DNA of 64,000 bases from an alpha proteobacterium SCGC AAA015-N04 (GTDB taxonomy: Bacteria; Pseudomonadota; Alphaproteobacteria; Puniceispirillales; Marisalimonadaceae), in the NCBI GenBank assembly GCA_000383115.1, contig KB910522.1, positions 72,714-136,713 of the forward strand, written 5' to 3'. Below are positions 43,395 to 52,213 of this stretch, piece by piece. Made by a program: the position numbers and the translations under genes. Each line of letters opens with the position of its first letter. Positions within the stretch are counted from its first letter, which is position 1. The notes below the pieces were generated by a model. The model searched no databases. It was not told where the DNA came from and saw only the letters and a program-made list of their open reading frames with translations.

Positions 43395-43905
43395 ATATAC
43401 TATTAAGACTATTTGTATTTTGCCATTTTTAATTTTTATTCAAAGCTGTTCAGATTTTAGGCAGATTGTTGGAAAAGAAAAGGTTATTCCTGATGAGTAC
43501 TCTATAGCCACAACCCCAACACTTATTGTTCCTCCCGGTCGTAATATAGACCCGGAAATCTTTAAAGATAATAAATTGGTAAATTCAAAAGGCAACTTTA
43601 ATCTGAATAAAAATATTGAAATCATGAACACTAATAATGTTTCTAGTTTTGAAAATGTTTTTAATTCAAAAAATATTACTGACGAAATTAGAAATGTTGT
43701 TAATGAAGAGACCTTAGGCATATCATTAAGTGAAAGAAGAGGAATAGATATTTTGTTTGGTCAAATTCCTGATGCAGGTATTGTTATAGAAGGTAAAAAA
43801 GAAGCTTTAAGAATTAAAAAAAACAAATCTTTAGGTCAAAATAACAATTCGTCACCTACTCCTGGTGTAAAGAAAAATTCTGGGAAACGAATATTGATTA
43901 AATAA
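43384..43905 (+). CDS. DUF3035-family outer-membrane lipoprotein
   Basis: A ~173-residue lipoprotein. The signal peptide ends in a lipobox (LIFIQSC), the mature protein starts CSDFRQIVGKEKVIPDEYSI and contains TPTLIVPPGRN, the pattern of the DUF3035 family found next to lspA in alphaproteobacteria. The family's function is not established; its position suggests a role in envelope biogenesis. I start at ATG 43384, three codons inside the longer reading, giving the better signal peptide. The rest is polar and probably disordered. Confidence 0.82.
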   Translation: MKNKYTIKTICILPFLIFIQSCSDFRQIVGKEKVIPDEYSIATTPTLIVPPGRNIDPEIFKDNKLVNSKGNFNLNKNIEIMNTNNVSSFENVFNSKNITDEIRNVVNEETLGISLSERRGIDILFGQIPDAGIVIEGKKEALRIKKNKSLGQNNNSSPTPGVKKNSGKRILIK

Positions 43906-43919
43906 TTGGCGAACCAAGA

Positions 43920-45716
43920 ATGGATATTAGAAGACTTCCTGAAAATTTAATTAATGAAATAGCTGCAGGTGAAGTAATTGAAAGGCCATCCTCTGCTTTA
44001 AAAGAATTGATTGAAAACTCTATAGATGCTAACGCAACTCAGATTGACATTATTATTGAAAATGGTGGTAAACACTTAATGTCAGTATCAGATAATGGAA
44101 TTGGCATAAAAAAAAATGACATTCGTTTAGCTTTTGAAAGGCATGCTACTTCTAAATTATTAAATAATAATTTACAAAAAATTCAATTTTTAGGATTTAG
44201 AGGAGAAGCTCTTCCCTCAATAGCCGCAGTAAGTGAAATATATATCCAAACAAAATTTTTTAGTTCTAATCAGGCTTGGTCTCTTCAAGTTAAAAACGGA
44301 AGTTTTAGTGAAGAGTTGCCGTCACCTCGTCAAGCAGGTACTGTTTTAACTATTAAAAATTTATTTCATACTACACCTGCAAGATTAAAATTTTTAAAAT
44401 CTGCGCAAGTAGAAAAAAGCTATTGTCACAAAATTATTTTAAAACAGGCAATGGCAAATCCGTTGGTTGGATTTAAATTTATAGTCGATAATAGTGAGAT
44501 TTTAAATATTCCACCTGAGACAAAAACAAATAACTTGTATTTTGATAGAGTAACTACAATAATGGGAAATAGTTTTACTGATGAAGCACTAAAAATAAAA
44601 AGTTCCAAGCTTATTAAAAATCAAAATTTTGCAAAAATCTTCGGCTATATTGGCCTTCCTACATTAAATAAATCAAATTATAATCAACAGTATCTATTTA
44701 TAAATGGTAGATCTATTCAGGATAGAAAATTGTCAGGTGCAATAAGGGCAGCTTACAGAGATAGTTTACCTAAAGGAAGGTTTCCAGTGTTTAGCCTTTT
44801 TATTGATGTTCCAAATGATTTCCTAGATGTCAATGTCCATCCTGGTAAAACAGAGGTAAGATTTCAAGATGATGCTCTAATTAGAAGTTTATTAGTAGGG
44901 TCAATAAGTCGGGAATTAAACTCAGTTTTTTTTAAAACAACGAGTGAAATTTCTAGAGAGGCTTTGAATAGATTTTCAAAAAATGAAATATTTAACACTA
45001 TTACCGATAAGACAATTAATGATAATCAGGACACAAAACAAACGTATTTTAGAGATATTGAAGTTAAGCCATTTAAAAAAGCTCTTAAACAGGATAATAT
45101 TGAAAACAATTCAATTCTTACTATTAAGAATGATAGTTTCCCTTTAGGTGCTGCCCTAGGACAATTTAGTAAAAATTATATTATATCACAAAATTCCAAT
45201 GGTATTGTGATAATTGACCAACATGCTGCACATGAGAGATTAACTCTAGAAAAGATGAAATTTGCAAGACAGAATAAGTCAATTCAAAGACAAATTTTAT
45301 TGCTTCCAGAAGTTATTAATCTTGAACCAGTTTCACTTGAAATAATAAAAGAAAATATTGATTTGTTAGCAGAAATAGGTTTTATAATAGAATCTTTTGG
45401 TGAAGGTGCGGTTATAGTAAGAGAAATCCCAGCTTTACTAGGAGATGCTGATATTAAACAAATCATTATTGATTTAGGAGATGATCTGTCAGAAACTGGA
45501 CTTCCTTCATCTTATCTTGCCAAAATTGATCTCATATTAGGTAACATTGCATGTCATAGATCAGTTAGATCAGGACGTGATTTAAATGAATCTGAAATGA
45601 ATCAATTATTAAGGGAAATGGAAAAAACACCAAATTCTGGTCAATGTAATCATGGAAGGCCTACTTCTGTAAGTATTTCACTTAGAGATATTGAGAAATT
45701 ATTTAAGAGAACTTAA
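43920..45716 (+). CDS. mutL: DNA mismatch repair protein MutL
   Basis: A 598-residue GHKL ATPase that couples MutS mismatch recognition to strand removal. The ATP-binding motifs are ENSIDANATQI, DNGIGI, RHATSK and GFRGEALPSI. The C-terminal dimerisation domain contains QHAAHERLTLEKMK, similar to the endonuclease DQHAxxER motif of MutLs from organisms without MutH, then ACHRSVRSGRDLNESEM and CNHGRPT, so nicking activity is likely. It ends overlapping the convergent rsmD by 18 bases. Confidence 0.95.
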   Translation: MDIRRLPENLINEIAAGEVIERPSSALKELIENSIDANATQIDIIIENGGKHLMSVSDNGIGIKKNDIRLAFERHATSKLLNNNLQKIQFLGFRGEALPSIAAVSEIYIQTKFFSSNQAWSLQVKNGSFSEELPSPRQAGTVLTIKNLFHTTPARLKFLKSAQVEKSYCHKIILKQAMANPLVGFKFIVDNSEILNIPPETKTNNLYFDRVTTIMGNSFTDEALKIKSSKLIKNQNFAKIFGYIGLPTLNKSNYNQQYLFINGRSIQDRKLSGAIRAAYRDSLPKGRFPVFSLFIDVPNDFLDVNVHPGKTEVRFQDDALIRSLLVGSISRELNSVFFKTTSEISREALNRFSKNEIFNTITDKTINDNQDTKQTYFRDIEVKPFKKALKQDNIENNSILTIKNDSFPLGAALGQFSKNYIISQNSNGIVIIDQHAAHERLTLEKMKFARQNKSIQRQILLLPEVINLEPVSLEIIKENIDLLAEIGFIIESFGEGAVIVREIPALLGDADIKQIIIDLGDDLSETGLPSSYLAKIDLILGNIACHRSVRSGRDLNESEMNQLLREMEKTPNSGQCNHGRPTSVSISLRDIEKLFKRT

Positions 45717-46280
45717 ACTTGATAATCTTAAGATAGTTAATTTTGAGCTTCCATATATTTTTGTATCCAAAATCTGATATTCATCATAATTGAAGTTTTC
45801 TGTTTTACTACTCTCAACAAAAATAAAACTATCTTCATTTATTAAATTAAACTCTCTTAATTTAATTAAACATCTCTCTGTTATGTTTGTGTTGTAAGGT
45901 GGATCTATTAAAATTATTTGAAAAATTTTATCTATATTTTCAAGTGCTTTTATTACTTCACCTTTAATAATTTTAATATAATTTTTAATTTGATCATCAA
46001 TATTTAATTTTGCAATATTTTTATAAATTAAGTTTATTGACCTATGGTCTTTATCTATAAAAAATACTGAATAAGCTCCTCTAGAGAGTGATTCTATCCC
46101 TAATGATCCTGTTCCACTGCAAATATCAAGAACATTAGCATCATAAATATTTATTTTGTATTTATTTGAAGTAATTACTGAAAAAAGAGATTCTTTTAAT
46201 CTATCAGACGTTGGTCTAATACCAGGATAATCTGGAGGTTGAAGCTTTAAACCTTTGTATTTTCCACCTATTATCCTCAT
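45699..46280 (-). CDS. rsmD: 16S rRNA (guanine966-N2)-methyltransferase RsmD
   Basis: A 193-residue SAM-dependent methyltransferase acting on small-subunit assembly intermediates. MRIIGGKYKGLKL and RPTSDRLKESLFSVI are the family N-terminus. The SAM-binding motif is VLDICSGTGSLGIESLSRGA, and the catalytic motif is LIDPPYNT. It lies 28 bases after an rRNA pseudouridine synthase gene in the same direction, forming an rRNA modification pair. Confidence 0.93.
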   Translation of the reverse strand: MRIIGGKYKGLKLQPPDYPGIRPTSDRLKESLFSVITSNKYKINIYDANVLDICSGTGSLGIESLSRGAYSVFFIDKDHRSINLIYKNIAKLNIDDQIKNYIKIIKGEVIKALENIDKIFQIILIDPPYNTNITERCLIKLREFNLINEDSFIFVESSKTENFNYDEYQILDTKIYGSSKLTILRLSSLSSLK

Positions 46281-46308
46281 TATATATTCTTAATTTTCAG
46301 GATTTTTT

Positions 46309-47112
46309 CTATTTTTCTTGTTTTGGAAAATATAGCTTATCATGAAATAATTTATTTTTAACTTCTTTTATCTCTCCAGAAGTAAGATTTTTAATTTGAA
46401 ATGGTCCAAAGGATACTCTAATCAAACGATTAACTTTATATCCAAGATGGTTCATAACTTTTCTAACTTCTCTGTTTTTTCCTTCTCTTATTCCTAAAGT
46501 CAGCCAAGCATTGCTTCCTTGTTGTTTATCTAATTTAGCATCTATTTTTCCATATCTAATCCCACCTATTGTTATTCCATTTTTTAGTAAATCTAATTCT
46601 TTTTTTACTACATAACCATGCACTCTAACTCTATATTTTCGTAGCCAGCCAGTTGATGGTAATTCAAGTTTTCTTGCTAAATCACCATCATTAGTAAGTA
46701 ATAATAAACCTTCTGAGTCCATATCTAAACGACCAACAGTAATAAACCTGTAATCTAACTTTTCTTTCAATTGTTCAAAAATTGTTGGTCTACCCTTGGG
46801 ATCATAGTTTGTTACTAGATAGCCTCTTTGCTTATTGTAAAGCCATAACTTAGTTGCAAGTTGCTTTTGTAAAGGTTGATCATTTACTTCGATTTGATCT
46901 TTTAATGAAACATTTACTGCGCATTCTAATAATGTTTTATTGTTAACCTTTACCTTACCGTTTATAATTAAACGCTCAGCTTCTCTTCTAGAGCAAAAAC
47001 CTGATCTGGCAATAACCTTTGCTATCCTTTCACCCTTTGAAACCGACATTCGAATTTCTGATTTCATGTTCTCTGAAAGTTTTGAATTAATTTTTTTACA
47101 AGTTTTTTTCAT
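46309..47112 (-). CDS. rluB: RluB/RsuA-family rRNA pseudouridine synthase
   Basis: A 267-residue enzyme. The N-terminal S4 RNA-binding domain is KVIARSGFCSRREAERLI. The catalytic domain contains TVGRLDMDSEGLLLLTNDGDLA, with the catalytic aspartate in GRLDxxxxG, and KNREVRKVMNHLG. RluB (23S U2605) is more likely than RsuA given the S4 domain and length, but specificity cannot be proven. The start is uncertain: ATG 47112 or ATG 47067 (MKSEIRMSVSKG), the latter with AGAGA upstream. Confidence 0.88.
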   Translation of the reverse strand: MKKTCKKINSKLSENMKSEIRMSVSKGERIAKVIARSGFCSRREAERLIINGKVKVNNKTLLECAVNVSLKDQIEVNDQPLQKQLATKLWLYNKQRGYLVTNYDPKGRPTIFEQLKEKLDYRFITVGRLDMDSEGLLLLTNDGDLARKLELPSTGWLRKYRVRVHGYVVKKELDLLKNGITIGGIRYGKIDAKLDKQQGSNAWLTLGIREGKNREVRKVMNHLGYKVNRLIRVSFGPFQIKNLTSGEIKEVKNKLFHDKLYFPKQEK

Positions 47113-47173
47113 AGTTTTGTATTATAGATTTTGTTTATTATTAGCAACAATACTAATTATAAAGGAAAAGAAA

Positions 47174-47626
47174 TTGTTTCATCAAATTGATTATATGGAA
47201 TTAGCAATAAAAGAAGCTGTAAAAGCAAGAGAAAAAAAAGAAGTTCCTGTAGGTGCAATAATAGTTCACAAAGAAGGTAATGTTATAGCTAAGGCACATA
47301 ACTTAGTTGAAACTAGAAATGATTCTACAAGCCACGCTGAAAAACTAGTAATAGAAAAAGCTCTTAAAATCACAGGTAATAGATATTTGAATAATTATGA
47401 TATTTGGGTAACGTTAGAACCTTGTATAATGTGTGCAAGTATTATTAAGCAAACAAGAATAAGGCGTCTATATTATAGTGCAGAAGATAAAAAAGGTGGA
47501 GCTGTAGATAATGGTGTTAAAATACTTTCAAACTGTAAAACTAAAGCCAAATTAGAAGTATATTCAGGGTTTTCAGCAAATAAGTCTGAAAAATTATTAA
47601 AAGATTTTTTTAAAGAAATAAGGTAA
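47174..47626 (+). CDS. tadA: tRNA adenosine(34) deaminase
   Basis: A 150-residue zinc deaminase that converts A34 to inosine in tRNA-Arg(ACG). Zinc and catalytic residues are in TSHAEKLVIEKA (HAE) and EPCIMCASII (PCxxC). The N-terminal helix reads YMELAIKEAVKAREKKEVPVGA. I choose TTG 47174, since AAGGAAAAG precedes it; ATG 47195 is an alternative. It is divergent from the pseudouridine synthase gene and convergent with purD, whose stop is 2 bases away. Confidence 0.92.
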   Translation: MFHQIDYMELAIKEAVKAREKKEVPVGAIIVHKEGNVIAKAHNLVETRNDSTSHAEKLVIEKALKITGNRYLNNYDIWVTLEPCIMCASIIKQTRIRRLYYSAEDKKGGAVDNGVKILSNCKTKAKLEVYSGFSANKSEKLLKDFFKEIR

Positions 47627-47628
47627 TT

Positions 47629-48888
47629 TTAGAGGCTACCAATATCTTTTCTGTAAAAACCTTGATCCCAGTTTATGGCTTTTATAACATTATATGCCTT
47701 AAGCCTGCAATCTTCAACATTTTCTCCAACAGATGTTATTGATAAAACTCTTCCACCGTTTGAGACAAGTTTTTCATTTTTATCTTTGCCAGTACCTGAA
47801 TGAAATATAGAAATTTTAGTCTGGTCATCAAAATTTTTAAGCGAAGGTAATAAAACTCCTTTTTTAAAATCTCCAGGATACCCTTTACTTGCTATTACAA
47901 CTGTAATTGCATTTTGAGGAATGAAATTAATGACCATATCTTTAAGATTTTTTTTAATTGTGTTTTGAACGATTCTTACTAAATCAGTACTCAAACGTGG
48001 AAGCAAAACCTGAGTTTCAGGATCTCCAAATCTACAATTAAATTCAATTACTTTAGGTCCTTCATCAGTAATCATTATACCAGCATATAAAATCCCTTGA
48101 TAAGGATATCCCTCTAGTTTCATGCCATTAATTGTAGGTGTAATAATATTATCAAATATCTCTCTTTCTAAATTTTGATCTAAAGCAGGAGCAGGAGAAA
48201 TAGCTCCCATACCTCCAGTATTTGGACCTTCATCATTATCATAGGCTCTTTTGTGATCTTGAGCTGTCCCAATTAATACTGCATTGTTACCATCTGAAAC
48301 TGCAAAAACACTTGCTTCAATTCCATTTATTCTTTCTTCTATCAAAATTGATTTTCCAGCATTACCAAATTTATTATTTTCTAACATTTCTTTGGATGCA
48401 ATAGTTGCTTCATCTACTGTGTCACAAACAACAACACCTTTGCCAGCGGCCAGACCATCCGCTTTAACAACGCAATAGCCATTTAAAAGTTCTATTTGTT
48501 TTTTTGCAGTATTGATATCGTTAGCATATTTGAATTCTGGTTGTGGAATATTGTGTCTTCTACAAAAATTTCTAGAAAAAGTTTTTGAACCCTCTAATTG
48601 AGCTGCTCTTTTTGAAGGCCCAAATGCACTAATTCCTAATTTTAGTAATTCATCTTTTAAACCCAGCACTAACGGAATTTCGGGGCCAATAAAAACAAAA
48701 TCTGCTTCAATATCTTTTGCTAACTTACACTGTCCAGGGATGTCATCAGAAGCAATTGGGTAACATTTAGCAAATGTCTCAATTCCAGGATTTCCTGGAG
48801 CAACAACTAGTTTTGTTGTTAAAGGTGAATTAGATAATGATTTAGCAATTGCGTGTTCTCTGCCACCTCCACCTACTACTAAAATATT
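47629..48888 (-). CDS. purD: Phosphoribosylamine-glycine ligase
   Basis: A 419-residue ATP-grasp enzyme of de novo purine synthesis, making glycinamide ribonucleotide. It begins MNILVVGGGGREHAIAKSL, has FVFIGPEIPLVLGLKDEL, the ATP-grasp core VKADGLAAGKGVVVC, NTGGMGAISPAP, GIMITDEGPKVIEFNCRFGDPETQ and the C-terminal SNGGRVLSIT. I place the start at ATG 48888, the normal family N-terminus, rather than 16 codons upstream. It has no purine-pathway neighbour here. Confidence 0.94.
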   Translation of the reverse strand, partial: NILVVGGGGREHAIAKSLSNSPLTTKLVVAPGNPGIETFAKCYPIASDDIPGQCKLAKDIEADFVFIGPEIPLVLGLKDELLKLGISAFGPSKRAAQLEGSKTFSRNFCRRHNIPQPEFKYANDINTAKKQIELLNGYCVVKADGLAAGKGVVVCDTVDEATIASKEMLENNKFGNAGKSILIEERINGIEASVFAVSDGNNAVLIGTAQDHKRAYDNDEGPNTGGMGAISPAPALDQNLEREIFDNIITPTINGMKLEGYPYQGILYAGIMITDEGPKVIEFNCRFGDPETQVLLPRLSTDLVRIVQNTIKKNLKDMVINFIPQNAITVVIASKGYPGDFKKGVLLPSLKNFDDQTKISIFHSGTGKDKNEKLVSNGGRVLSITSVGENVEDCRLKAYNVIKAINWDQGFYRKDIGSL

Positions 48889-48976
48889 CATAGAATAATT
48901 ACTCCAAAAGGCTTTAGGTTTTTTTAAATATGCCATACTATTGACGTACTATAAATAGAAATCTTAATATAATTTA

Positions 48977-50314
48977 ATGAACATTAATACAAACAATCCT
49001 GTATATTCTGTAGCCGAATTTTCACGTGTAATAAAAAAATTAGTTGAAACAAATTTTAGTTATGTTCGAATTAGGGGAGAAATTTCTCGACCTTCATTTC
49101 CGGCATCAGGACATGTTTATTTTACTCTTAAAGACTCAGATGGGACGATCGCAGCAATAATATGGAAATATAATCTACCAAGATTATCAATAAAACCTGA
49201 AGAGGGTATGGAAGTAATTTGCACTGGGAAAGTGACTACATTTCCGGGACAATCTAAATATCAAATTATTGTAGAAAGTATGGAAGTAGCAGGAGAGGGG
49301 GCGCTTCTAAAAATGCTAGAGGATAGAAGAAAAAAACTTTTTCAAGAAGGATTGTTTAATAAAGAATTTAAAAAACATATACCCTATCTTCCTGAAATTA
49401 TAGGTGTTATTACTAGCCCATCAGGCGCTGTAATAAAAGATATCCTTCATAGATTATCAGATCGTTTTCCATCACATGTTTATTTGTATCCAGTTGCTGT
49501 TCAAGGAAAAGAGTCTGCTCAGCAGATTTCAAATGCAATAGACAAATTTAATCAATTGACAAAAGAAACTAATATTAAAAAGCCTGATCTTCTAATTGTC
49601 GCAAGAGGTGGTGGAAGTTTAGAGGACTTATGGTCATTTAATGAAGAAATTGTAGTTAGATCAGTATTTAAAAGTTCTATACCAGTCATCTCAGCAGTGG
49701 GTCATGAGACTGATACTACATTGATCGATTATGTATCTGATTTAAGAGCTCCTACACCAACGGCCGCTGCAGAAAAATCAGTACCTGTTAAAGATGACTT
49801 GATAACAAAAATTACAGAATTAAAATTTAGAATGAAAAAGAATTATATCAATAAATTGAATAATAAAAGAGAAAATTTATATAATATCCAAAGGCTTTTA
49901 GGAAAACCAGATCAAATTTTTGAAAATAAAAATCAAAAACTAGATTTTATTTTTAGAAATATTGAAAACCAGTTTAAAAACATTTTTAAACAATATGAGA
50001 TTAAAATTGAACAGTTATTTTTTCGACTTGTTCCTCCTAAAACTTTAATTAATAATTCGGTGGCAAAAAAGCAAATTACAGATATAAAATTCAATAATTT
50101 GTATGAAAATATAATTCTTCAAAAAGAAACAAAATTAAACTCTTTAGATAAGTTATTAGAAACTTCTAGTTTTAATAGAACTTTAGAAAGAGGTTTTACT
50201 CTCGTAATGGATATAGAAGGGAAACCAATCAAACTAAGCAGTGATGCTCAAAAAAAATCTAATGTTAAAATAAAATTTGCAGATCAAATTAGATCAGCAA
50301 AATTAGACACGTAA
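48977..50314 (+). CDS. xseA: Exodeoxyribonuclease VII large subunit
   Basis: A 445-residue subunit of the single-strand exonuclease. The N-terminal OB-fold is visible (VRIRGEISRPSFPASGHVYFTLKDSDG), then the catalytic domain (IGVITSPSGAVIKDILHRLS; LLIVARGGGSLEDLWSFNEE; PVISAVGHETDTTLIDYVSDLRAPTPTAAAE), and a C-terminal coiled coil. The small subunit xseB is not in the window. It is divergent from purD. Confidence 0.94.
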   Translation: MNINTNNPVYSVAEFSRVIKKLVETNFSYVRIRGEISRPSFPASGHVYFTLKDSDGTIAAIIWKYNLPRLSIKPEEGMEVICTGKVTTFPGQSKYQIIVESMEVAGEGALLKMLEDRRKKLFQEGLFNKEFKKHIPYLPEIIGVITSPSGAVIKDILHRLSDRFPSHVYLYPVAVQGKESAQQISNAIDKFNQLTKETNIKKPDLLIVARGGGSLEDLWSFNEEIVVRSVFKSSIPVISAVGHETDTTLIDYVSDLRAPTPTAAAEKSVPVKDDLITKITELKFRMKKNYINKLNNKRENLYNIQRLLGKPDQIFENKNQKLDFIFRNIENQFKNIFKQYEIKIEQLFFRLVPPKTLINNSVAKKQITDIKFNNLYENIILQKETKLNSLDKLLETSSFNRTLERGFTLVMDIEGKPIKLSSDAQKKSNVKIKFADQIRSAKLDT

Positions 50315-50331
50315 TTTTTTTTTAGAAGTAT

Positions 50332-51225
50332 CTAATTAATTTTACCCCATCGTCTATGAGCCCATAACCATTGTTCAGGATTTTCTTTAATCCATTCTTC
50401 TATTCTAGAAGATATTAACTTTGTTGTTATATATATTGCTTTTTTATCATCAATATTATCAGGGATTTTAATTTTATCTTCGATACTCATTACAAAATGT
50501 AGACCTTTTAATCTTTTTATTTTTACCATATAAATTGGAACTTTCCATTTTAATGCCATAACAGCAGCAGCTTGCGGTGTAGGTGTTTTTATTCCAAAAA
50601 AAGGGACCATAATACCTTCTCTTAATAATTGATCTCCTGTTAAACCAACAACCTCTCCTAACTTTAATTTTTTAGCCATTCCTATAGCGGCTAAACGACC
50701 TTTTTTATAAAAATCAGCATTAGCATCTTTATTTCTATAAATTTGTATTTTATTTAGTATCCAATTATTAATTGGTCTAAATACGTAGCCAGCCCTTCTT
50801 CCTGCTAGGTCTCCAACTCTAAGCAAAAATTCCCAATTACCCATATGTGCTCCGACAAGTATAGCTGGTCCTGTTTGAATTTTCCCTAAACCTTCGGTTT
50901 TTAAAACTCCAGATTTTAACATTTTATTAATATGAGGCATTTCACCAATAGTTTGTCCAAGCATAAACCAATGTTGTTTAGCTAATGTATTTATCTCTGA
51001 CTCTGACATAGAAGGAAATGCTATTCGTATATTATTATATACACGTTTATTATAATATGTAAGAGGTGCAATTAAATATAATAGAGTCCCACATAAATAA
51101 GAAGAAATTTTGAATGGTAAAGTTTTAAGTATCAAATAAAGAATAATCGCAAATGAAGCAACAATTGGATCATGGAAATATCTATCTAAATACTTTTTAA
51201 ATTTATACAGGGTGTAACTATTCAT
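50332..51225 (-). CDS. lpxL: Lipid A biosynthesis acyltransferase (LpxL/HtrB family)
   Basis: A 297-residue membrane acyltransferase adding a secondary acyl chain to Kdo-lipid A. The catalytic HxxxxE motif is GAHMGNWE; the substrate pocket motif GRLAAIGMAKKLKLGEVVGLTGDQ and VPFFGIKTPTPQAAAVMALK follow. An N-terminal membrane anchor is present. It overlaps lpxK by eight bases at the end of a lipid A/Kdo operon (DUF374, waaA, lpxK, lpxL read right to left). Which position is acylated is not determinable. Confidence 0.9.
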   Translation of the reverse strand: MNSYTLYKFKKYLDRYFHDPIVASFAIILYLILKTLPFKISSYLCGTLLYLIAPLTYYNKRVYNNIRIAFPSMSESEINTLAKQHWFMLGQTIGEMPHINKMLKSGVLKTEGLGKIQTGPAILVGAHMGNWEFLLRVGDLAGRRAGYVFRPINNWILNKIQIYRNKDANADFYKKGRLAAIGMAKKLKLGEVVGLTGDQLLREGIMVPFFGIKTPTPQAAAVMALKWKVPIYMVKIKRLKGLHFVMSIEDKIKIPDNIDDKKAIYITTKLISSRIEEWIKENPEQWLWAHRRWGKIN

Positions 51226-52213
51226 TTAATTTAGACTCAATAAGTTTTTTAAAAATATACTTATCTTTAATAGACAAGTTCATTTCTATGGATAAATAAT
51301 CAATTCCACTTTTATTTTTTTTTATTTTCACAAAATCTTTTTCTGTTGTAATTATTTTTAAATTATGAGTTCTTGCTTGATTTATAATATTGTCAATATC
51401 CTTGTTAGTGTAAGCATGATGATCTGGAAACATAATTCTTTTTGAAACTTTGTATTTATTTTCAACTAAAGTATTAAAAAATTTTTTTGGATTTGCTAAT
51501 GCGCAAAATGCTAGGTAATTGTAATTTTTATCATTATTGTTTTTATGTAACTTTAATTTGCTTTCAAAAATTGGAATATGTTTATATTTTTCAAACATAA
51601 CTTGACTTTTATTCTGCCTGTCTCCAGTTAAAACTATCAAATCAATTTTTTTTAAACCACTTTTTACAGGCTCTCGAAGTGGCCCAGCTGGTAAACATAA
51701 ATTATTCCCAAAAGTATTTTTTTTATCAACCAATAAAATTTTCAAATCTTGCCTTAATTGATAATTTTGCAATCCATCATCCATTAAAATTACATCAAAC
51801 TTCTTAATAAATTTTTCTATAAATTGTGCTCCTTTAGCTCTATTTTTTGACACAACAGTGGTACCAATTTTACTTAATAATATAGCTTCATCTCCTACTA
51901 AATATGGTTCATGAAATGGTTCAACAACGATAGGTAATTTTGAGGTGCCCCCATATCCCCTTGTTAAAAAAACTGGATTATAACCTAAACTTTTCAATAA
52001 TTTATAAACATATATTGTAAAAGGTGTTTTCCCAGTACCACCTACTGTTAAATTACCAATGCAGAAAACTTTTAATTTTGTTGTGTATGGTTTTATAACT
52101 ATTTTTTTTATTATTGATACAGCTATCCAAAGCAAGGAAACTGGAAAAAAAAAATACCCTGTCAATTTTGAAAAAAAATTTTTTTTATACCAAAAATTAG
52201 GAGAGATAATCAT
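51218..52213 (-). CDS. lpxK: Tetraacyldisaccharide 4'-kinase
   Basis: A 331-residue membrane-associated kinase that phosphorylates lipid A precursor at the 4' position. The P-loop is GNLTVGGTGKTPF, with VFLTRGYGG, DEAILLSKIG, VILMDDGLQN and ITTEKDFVK following in family order. One N-terminal membrane helix (GYFFFPVSLLWIAVSII). It overlaps waaA by 17 bases at its start. Confidence 0.94.
   Translation of the reverse strand: MIISPNFWYKKNFFSKLTGYFFFPVSLLWIAVSIIKKIVIKPYTTKLKVFCIGNLTVGGTGKTPFTIYVYKLLKSLGYNPVFLTRGYGGTSKLPIVVEPFHEPYLVGDEAILLSKIGTTVVSKNRAKGAQFIEKFIKKFDVILMDDGLQNYQLRQDLKILLVDKKNTFGNNLCLPAGPLREPVKSGLKKIDLIVLTGDRQNKSQVMFEKYKHIPIFESKLKLHKNNNDKNYNYLAFCALANPKKFFNTLVENKYKVSKRIMFPDHHAYTNKDIDNIINQARTHNLKIITTEKDFVKIKKNKSGIDYLSIEMNLSIKDKYIFKKLIESKLNE

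Noticed and set aside
46940..47173. N-terminal extension of TadA from an upstream start
   Set aside because: It would overlap the start of the divergent pseudouridine synthase gene and add ~78 residues absent from the family; TTG 47174 has a good ribosome binding site.
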